In this document: one piece after another, positions 63,301 through 64,000 of the stretch
How positions within the stretch are numbered: the first letter of the stretch is position 1
How the letters are laid out: each line of letters opens with the position of its first letter
From: Anadara kagoshimensis
Taxonomy: Eukaryota > Mollusca > Bivalvia > Arcoida > Arcidae
Length of the DNA stretch: 64,000 bases
Direction of reading: 5' to 3'
NCBI GenBank assembly: GCA_021292105.1
Contig: CM037870.1
Span: 18,996,424 to 19,060,423, forward strand
Made by a program: the position numbers and the translations under genes
Notes under the pieces: model-generated
Told to the model about the DNA's origin: nothing
Databases searched by the model: none
Seen by the model: the letters and a program-made list of their open reading frames with translations, nothing else

Positions 63301-63536
63301 AAAGTGGAGGATAGAAAGGGGACATCTCAGCCCTGTCCTCTGCATCATAATCACACAAAAAATAGATTTTAACAAACCAGACAAAAAATTATTTTACTTA
63401 CTTTTCGTGTTTGAATGATTGTGATGATAATGGAAACGGACGATATAAAAAATATACAGGCAGCATAATAGTAATATTCATCTGAGCACCATACGGAAAT
63501 ACTGAAAGCTTGGAACACATAAAACGGAGATAGCAC
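38239..63536 (-). CDS. ATP13A3: P5B-type ATPase (ATP13A2/3/4/5 family), partial at 5' end
   Basis: Twenty-three exons join into 1,023 codons plus TAA with matching phases throughout: join(38239..38559, 39174..39257, 39897..39985, 40982..41127, 42094..42244, 43390..43462, 44255..44351, 45280..45432, 46552..46631, 47417..47524, 48638..48813, 49841..49965, 50483..50603, 51377..51539, 53406..53519, 54171..54315, 54796..54857, 55941..56141, 57200..57345, 58100..58282, 58782..58913, 62912..62978, 63402..63536), complement. Motifs in order: M1-M2 hairpin (1-45), TGES actuator loop (111-114), [15 protein letters not shown] (172-186), PPALP in M4 (244-248, the P5B signature), DKTGTLT with the phosphorylated Asp (287-293), KGSPE in the nucleotide domain (435-439), TGDN (531-534), GDGAND (660-665), then M5-M10 and a cytosolic tail with DWPP (957-960). 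Known members pump polyamines out of late endosomes and lysosomes. Family length is about 1,180-1,220, so roughly 150-200 amino-terminal residues lie off the right edge. All catalytic residues are present. The paralogue (13A3) is my inference from overall similarity; 13A2 or 13A4 is possible. Confidence 0.96.
39174..39257 (-). CDS. ATP13A3: ATP13A exon V (890-917): M10
   Basis: [28 protein letters not shown]: the last membrane helix. Acceptor ATTTCAG, donor GTAAGTT. Confidence 0.93.
39897..39985 (-). CDS. ATP13A3: ATP13A exon U (860-889): M9
   Basis: [29 protein letters not shown]: a hydrophobic helix then the LYP.xSV loop of the family. Donor GTATGTA. Confidence 0.92.
40160..40440 (-). mobile_element. 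SINE-A in ATPase intron
   Basis: TTGATTGACTGAATGGCGTT, ATCAGCTATAAGTGAAG, GCAATGTGCAGGGAGGG and a decayed head near 40430. Confidence 0.7.
40982..41127 (-). CDS. ATP13A3: ATP13A exon T (811-860): lumenal loop and M8
   Basis: [40 protein letters not shown]: an acidic lumenal loop, YENSVVF, then M8 and KGPPYRK. Acceptor TTTACAG. Confidence 0.95.
41211..41535 (-). mobile_element. SINE-C copy, CpG-decayed
   Basis: It matches 18809-19170 inverted: GAATGTTGCTTAATGTCGCA, ATGAACAAGTTTGTGTATGC, CACATCTGGTCTGAGCAGG. The head is incomplete. Confidence 0.8.
41649..41752. mobile_element. MITE family P, short copy
   Basis: ACAGTCAAACTTGTCATAAA and, inverted, GGGCAGGTTTGACTGTA, with a partial second end at 41752. 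Confidence 0.65.
42094..42244 (-). CDS. ATP13A3: ATP13A exon S (761-811): M7
   Basis: [20 protein letters not shown] then [26 protein letters not shown]. The QQPW closing the helix is conserved in the family. Donor GTCAGTA. Confidence 0.93.
43390..43462 (-). CDS. ATP13A3: ATP13A exon R (737-761): M6
   Basis: [24 protein letters not shown]: the loop and hydrophobic M6. The donor chosen (T|GTAGGTG) is the only one here that keeps phase with exon S and yields SFGRTQPY. Confidence 0.9.
43888..44041 (+). mobile_element. SINE-B, 5'-truncated
   Basis: B box AAGTTCAAATCCCATC, GTAAGAAAGTTTGTCAGTTT, CTCGATATAAGTGAAAGAAT CTTGACTGGGG tail. It abuts a family-T MITE. Confidence 0.7.
44042..44206. mobile_element. 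MITE family T copy
   Basis: CTATGTTTCCACAAATTTAA left and TTGGGAACATGTG right. Inside, TTTGCTAAAACGAGTCCTCA matches the family. Confidence 0.7.
44255..44351 (-). CDS. ATP13A3: ATP13A exon Q (704-736): M5
   Basis: [24 protein letters not shown]: the EGRxALxTSFxxFK start of M5. Acceptor TTTACAG, donor GTAAGTA. Confidence 0.95.
45017..45033. repeat. Poly-C run
   Basis: Seventeen or so consecutive C residues in an ATPase intron; length may be affected by sequencing. Confidence 0.8.
45280..45432 (-). CDS. ATP13A3: ATP13A exon P (653-704): GDGAND hinge
   Basis: [20 protein letters not shown] then [24 protein letters not shown] carries the Mg-coordinating Asp residues, and [11 protein letters not shown] is P5B-specific. 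Donor GTAAGGT. Confidence 0.97.
46552..46631 (-). CDS. ATP13A3: ATP13A exon O (627-653)
   Basis: [26 protein letters not shown]: the [10 protein letters not shown] block preceding the hinge. Donor GTAGGTA. Confidence 0.96.
46957..47320 (+). mobile_element. SINE-C, full length, CpG-decayed
   Basis: Head GGCCCTGGTGACCTAATGGA TAAGATGTC, tail GATTCGATGTTAAGCAACAT TAAACCAACCAA. Aligned with the 18809 copy, most CG sites here are TG or CA. Confidence 0.87.
47417..47524 (-). CDS. ATP13A3: ATP13A exon N (591-626)
   Basis: [24 protein letters not shown]: FAxxGKSF is a P5B block of the phosphorylation domain. Phase 0 at both ends. Confidence 0.95.
47815..48010 (+). repeat. Dispersed repeat family D copy
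   Basis: TTGATGCTTTGTACCAATTT, GTGCTTCATAGTTTTTGAGA and GGACAGACAGAATGAAGGA. Confidence 0.65.
48127..48584. mobile_element. hAT-type MITE with perfect 8-bp target duplication
   Basis: A 458-bp element with TAGGGATGG at the left and CCAGCCCTA at the right (inverted, one mismatch). It is flanked on both sides by AAGGTGGC (48119-48126 and 48585-48592). The left end continues ACGATATATCGGTATACCGA, itself palindromic. There is no frame. It sits in the intron after exon M. Confidence 0.9.
48638..48813 (-). CDS. ATP13A3: ATP13A exon M (532-590): TGDN
   Basis: (G)[20 protein letters not shown] then [12 protein letters not shown]. The exon closes with a charged [11 protein letters not shown] stretch. 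A hAT-type MITE ends 46 bp past its donor. Confidence 0.95.
48968..48999. repeat. Perfect 10-bp hairpin
   Basis: GATAGGGTGA and TCACCCTATC separated by 12 bases, in an ATPase intron. Confidence 0.8.
49841..49965 (-). CDS. ATP13A3: ATP13A exon L (490-532)
   Basis: [20 protein letters not shown] then [10 protein letters not shown]: the return strand of the nucleotide domain into the phosphorylation domain, ending inside the TGDN glycine. Confidence 0.95.
50145..50425 (-). mobile_element. Two SINE-B pieces in tandem
   Basis: 50145-50295 has GTCAGTTTTGGAATGGTCGA and a decayed head. 50330-50425 repeats TTTTTCACTTATAAGTTATA then GGAATGGTGGAGGAAACCAG. They are probably independent insertions. Confidence 0.6.
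50483..50603 (-). CDS. ATP13A3: ATP13A exon K (450-490)
   Basis: [26 protein letters not shown]: the GYRVLA strand is conserved across P-type ATPases. Acceptor CTTACAG, donor GTAATTT. Confidence 0.95.
51121..51342 (-). pseudogene. Two partial copies of ATP13A exon J
   Basis: Copy A (51121-51190) and copy B (51271-51342) each repeat about 60 bp of the 3' end of exon J plus the donor region. Copy A stays open in the ATPase frame, ends in a strong ACAG|GTATGT donor, and has KGFSE where the gene has KGSPE. Copy B has a stop in that frame and a changed donor. Neither has an acceptor. T-rich ATTTATTTATTT separates the units. Confidence 0.9.
51377..51539 (-). CDS. ATP13A3: ATP13A exon J: nucleotide domain with KGSPE (396-450)
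   Basis: [20 protein letters not shown] leads to [12 protein letters not shown], the KGxPE ATP-pocket lysine motif. Acceptor ATTTCAG. The donor GTAAAAATAA is weak compared with the donor of its partial copy A (GTATGT). Confidence 0.96.
51988..53278. mobile_element. 1.29-kb TA-flanked TIR element with unidentified payload
   Basis: The left end TACCGTAATCCTTCTATGTA TTCGG is mirrored at the right, and TA on both sides fits a Tc1/mariner/pogo-like insertion. Sub-terminal CGGACACCCC and inverted forms repeat at both ends. The interior keeps its CpGs, unlike the surrounding intron, so the insertion is probably recent. A 66-codon plus frame (52379-52579) has no recognisable domain. Transposase motifs are absent. 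Confidence 0.85.
53406..53519 (-). CDS. ATP13A3: ATP13A exon I: variable nucleotide-domain loop (358-395)
   Basis: [24 protein letters not shown]...: PTVVRP is conserved, the rest variable as in the family. Phase 0 at both ends. Its downstream intron holds a 1.29-kb TIR element. Confidence 0.93.
53620..53710 (+). mobile_element. SINE-B tail fragment
   Basis: CCTCTACCATCCCAAAACTT and AGTGAAAGAATCTTGACTTG GGC. Confidence 0.6.
54171..54315 (-). CDS. ATP13A3: ATP13A exon H: nucleotide domain start (309-357)
   Basis: [20 protein letters not shown] then [13 protein letters not shown]. The CHSL and GDPLDLxMF blocks are P5B hallmarks at the start of the nucleotide-binding domain. Acceptor TTTTTAG, donor GTAAGAG. 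Confidence 0.95.
54796..54857 (-). CDS. ATP13A3: ATP13A exon G: TGTLT half of the phosphorylation motif (289-309)
   Basis: [20 protein letters not shown]: the intron in front splits DK|TGTLT in phase 0. Acceptor TTTCTAG, donor GTATGAA. Confidence 0.95.
55017..55433. mobile_element. MITE family H, copy 2
   Basis: It aligns along its length with 36849-37275. Ends CAGGGTTCGTACAG and GTAGGAACCCTG. The flanks (CTTACA left, TTACAT right) only partly match. Confidence 0.8.
55710..55925 (-). mobile_element. SINE-B copy
   Basis: Plus strand: CATGTTCCAGTCAAGATTCT, AGATGGTGGAGGAAACCAGA GTG, ACCAACATTTGGCAATCAA, with a head near 55900. It lies just 3' of the exon F donor. Confidence 0.75.
55941..56141 (-). 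CDS. ATP13A3: ATP13A exon F: M4 PPALP and DK of the phosphorylation site (222-288)
   Basis: [20 protein letters not shown] gives M4 with the PPALP substrate-site signature that separates P5B from P5A. Then [20 protein letters not shown] leads to CFDK, where Asp287 accepts phosphate from ATP. The exon ends exactly after DK. Confidence 0.97.
56915..57085 (-). mobile_element. SINE-B copy, truncated head
   Basis: TTTTGTCTCCATCAAGATTT, GGAATGATGGAGGAAACCAG AGTGCC, CACACTAGGGTCTGTTTCAA. Confidence 0.7.
57200..57345 (-). CDS. ATP13A3: ATP13A exon [11 protein letters not shown] motif and M3 (173-221)
   Basis: [17 protein letters not shown] is almost invariant among P5B ATPases. The exon ends with a hydrophobic helix [18 protein letters not shown] (M3). 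Acceptor ATGACAG, donor GTAAGTG, phase 0 exit. Confidence 0.96.
57500..57875. mobile_element. MITE family T interrupted by another MITE
   Basis: The outer pieces (GTTCATTCCTGACCAAATAT..., ...TTGTTGAAACCTAG) match family T. The middle, 57633-57832, is a separate element with TIRs GGGATTCGCCGCTGTACCAC and, inverted, GTGGTACAGCGGCAAACCCC. It is CpG-intact. Confidence 0.75.
57991..58058 (-). pseudogene. Partial copy of ATP13A exon D
   Basis: TATTTACCTGTTCATGTAAC to TAATGTC repeats the last ~58 bases of exon D plus its donor (58093-58160), offset 102 bp. The donor GGTAAATA is kept, but the frame now has a stop just before it (minus-strand ACATGAACAG). No acceptor lies upstream of this copy. Confidence 0.88.
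58100..58282 (-). CDS. ATP13A3: ATP13A exon D: TGES loop and rest of actuator domain (112-173)
   Basis: It starts within the TGES glycine codon: (G)[14 protein letters not shown], later [12 protein letters not shown] and KAVVIRT. The TGES glutamate drives hydrolysis of the phosphoenzyme in the family. Acceptor TTTGCAG, donor GTAAATA. The last ~65 bases plus donor are duplicated 102 bp downstream. Confidence 0.95.
58782..58913 (-). CDS. ATP13A3: ATP13A exon C: actuator domain (residues 68-112)
   Basis: [18 protein letters not shown]...[18 protein letters not shown]: the DLVPGD turn and the NESMLT that leads to TGES. A 4-kb intron, the largest of the gene in this window, separates it from exon B. 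A piece of its 5' end is copied at 58994-59024. Confidence 0.95.
58924..59024. pseudogene. SINE-A fragment joined to a copy of exon C's 5' end
   Basis: 58924-58990 is the tail end of a SINE-A (ATTGATTGATTGAATAGGGT ... ATATTGAGACATAACCA). It is followed directly by GTACTAAATCTTCTGACGAA ATGTCCTCAAA (58994-59024), a near-exact copy of 58881-58911 in exon C. The acceptor AG is not conserved in the copy. Confidence 0.82.
59405..60680. repeat. 1.3-kb compound (CAT)n/(CAC)n microsatellite in ATPase intron
   Basis: Runs of ATCATC, CACCAC and CAGCAG mix with recurring CTCATGTCA and CAACATGGTGACAT spacers. The longest pure CAT run is about 60320-60394. The 165-codon His/Ser-rich plus frame is this repeat. 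The minus-strand pre-mRNA reads (GAU)n here. Confidence 0.97.
61000..62300. other. CpG-retaining segment in the same intron
   Basis: In contrast to the CpG-poor flanks it has many CGs, a 27-base T run (61193-61219), minus-strand CCAATATGGCGGC (61381-61393) and an octamer ATGCAAAT (61793-61800). It also has an interrupted palindrome at 62227-62281 (TACAGCTTACGCTG...CAGCGTGACGCTGTA). No coding exon is visible. An internal promoter or a recent insertion would both explain it. Confidence 0.5.
62296..62460 (-). mobile_element. SINE-A fragment
   Basis: AAGATTGATTGATTAGAGTT, CACCAGCTATAGGTGAAGTG, GCAATGTGCAAGGAGGATTC. The head is replaced by a piece of SINE-B (GGGATCCCGGCCTAGGTAGA) that runs to about 62525. 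Confidence 0.7.
62912..62978 (-). CDS. ATP13A3: ATP13A exon B (residues 46-68)
   Basis: [22 protein letters not shown]: the start of the actuator domain (SLVISVCR corresponds to the family's VxVxR strand). Acceptor ATTTCAG, donor GTAGGTA after one base of an Ile codon. Confidence 0.92.
63085..63270 (+). repeat. Dispersed repeat family D copy
   Basis: TTGATGCTTTGCACAAAGTT, GTGCTTCATAGTTTTGGAGA ATTATTAGTC and GACAGATGGACG. Confidence 0.7.
63402..63536 (-). CDS. ATP13A3: ATP13A exon A (residues 1-45): M1-M2 hairpin
   Basis: It encodes [20 protein letters not shown], then YYYY and a hydrophobic helix ending IIQTRK. This is the conserved NPFYxFQ...DEYYYYA entry into the membrane domain. The acceptor is TTACAG at 63537, the donor GTAAGTA at 63401, and the phase is 0 at both ends. 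Its first ~25 bases and acceptor are also the unit of the minisatellite that fills 63511-64000. Confidence 0.93.
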
Positions 63537-64000
63537 CTGTAATTATAAGACAGAAGGAACACATAAAACGGAGATAGCACCTGTAATTATAAAACAAAAA
63601 GAACACATAAAACGGAGATAGCACCTGTAATTATAAAACAGAAGGAACACATAAAATGGAGATATTATCTGTATTAAAGAACACATAAAACTGAATGCTT
63701 GGAACACATAAAACGAAGATAGCACCTGTAAGTAAAGAACAGAGGGGACATATAAAATAGAGATAGCACTTGTAATCATAAGACAGAAGGAACACATAAA
63801 AACGAACCTTTGAAACACATAAAACTGAATACTCAGAACACATAAAACAAAAATAGAACCTGAAATTATAAGACAGAAGGAATATATAAAACTAAATGCT
63901 TGGAACACATAAAACTGAACACTCAGAACACATAAAATGGAAATAGCACATGTAATTATAAGACAGAAGGAACACATAAAACTGAGATAGCAACTGTATT
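63511..64000. repeat. 44-bp minisatellite made of the exon A acceptor region
   Basis: About ten units of GGAACACATAAAACGGAGAT AGCACCTGTAATTATAAGAC AGAA, running off the right edge. The first unit is the functional 3' splice site and first 25 bases of exon A (63512-63556). Later units drift, and some are shortened to about 23 bp (GAACACATAAAACTGAATRC TYR). The 144-codon minus frame across it is the repeat. Confidence 0.95.

Noticed and set aside
63543-63977. 144-codon minus-strand frame
   Set aside because: It is the exon-A-derived minisatellite, and includes stretches resembling the exon only because the unit copies it.

Overview
This is eukaryotic DNA, AT-rich and intron-rich, with the dispersed-repeat landscape of a mollusc, most probably a marine bivalve. 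The reasons are three tRNA-derived SINE families, many short TA-flanked MITEs, a mariner relic and minisatellites, plus CpG depletion that is strong inside genes and weak between them. The species assignment is inference. Two protein-coding genes can be read, both on the minus strand and both cut by the window edges. Apart from a few transposon fragments, all other open frames are repeat shadows. Layout: (1) 1-12.9 kb is the 5' end of a G-protein beta subunit gene (GNB1-like). It has a probable non-coding first exon with an NRF1-like promoter site near 12.83 kb, a start-codon exon at 10,161-10,249, a 9.2-kb intron full of SINEs and MITEs, and a second coding exon at 834-979. The WD40 propeller lies off the left edge. 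(2) 12.9-38.2 kb is a repeat-dense stretch with no gene I can support. It holds SINEs, TA-flanked MITEs, a 97-bp satellite (20.1-21.1 kb) with inserted elements, a mariner transposase relic (21.8-22.9 kb), a 45-bp minisatellite (24.1-25.3 kb), a LINE 3' tail (26.1 kb) and further tandem arrays. One of these, at 33.97-34.91 kb, repeats a palindrome identical to the consensus oestrogen-response element. (3) 38.2-63.5 kb and beyond is a P5B-type transport ATPase (ATP13A2/3/4/5 family, polyamine transporters of late endosomes and lysosomes). Twenty-three exons were placed by splice sites, reading phase and family motifs. They join without a frame break into 1,023 codons plus stop; the amino-terminal part of the protein lies off the right edge. 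The two genes have no evident functional link; they are neighbours on the same strand. The most unusual feature is in the ATPase gene. Four of its 23 exons have partial local copies: two extend across the splice donor, one (at the right edge) has become a 44-bp minisatellite carrying the splice acceptor, and one is a short exon piece next to a SINE. The gene also carries a 1.3-kb (CAT)n tract in one intron and the complementary trinucleotide tract just past its stop codon. I found no operon, phage, CRISPR or clearly new multi-gene system.
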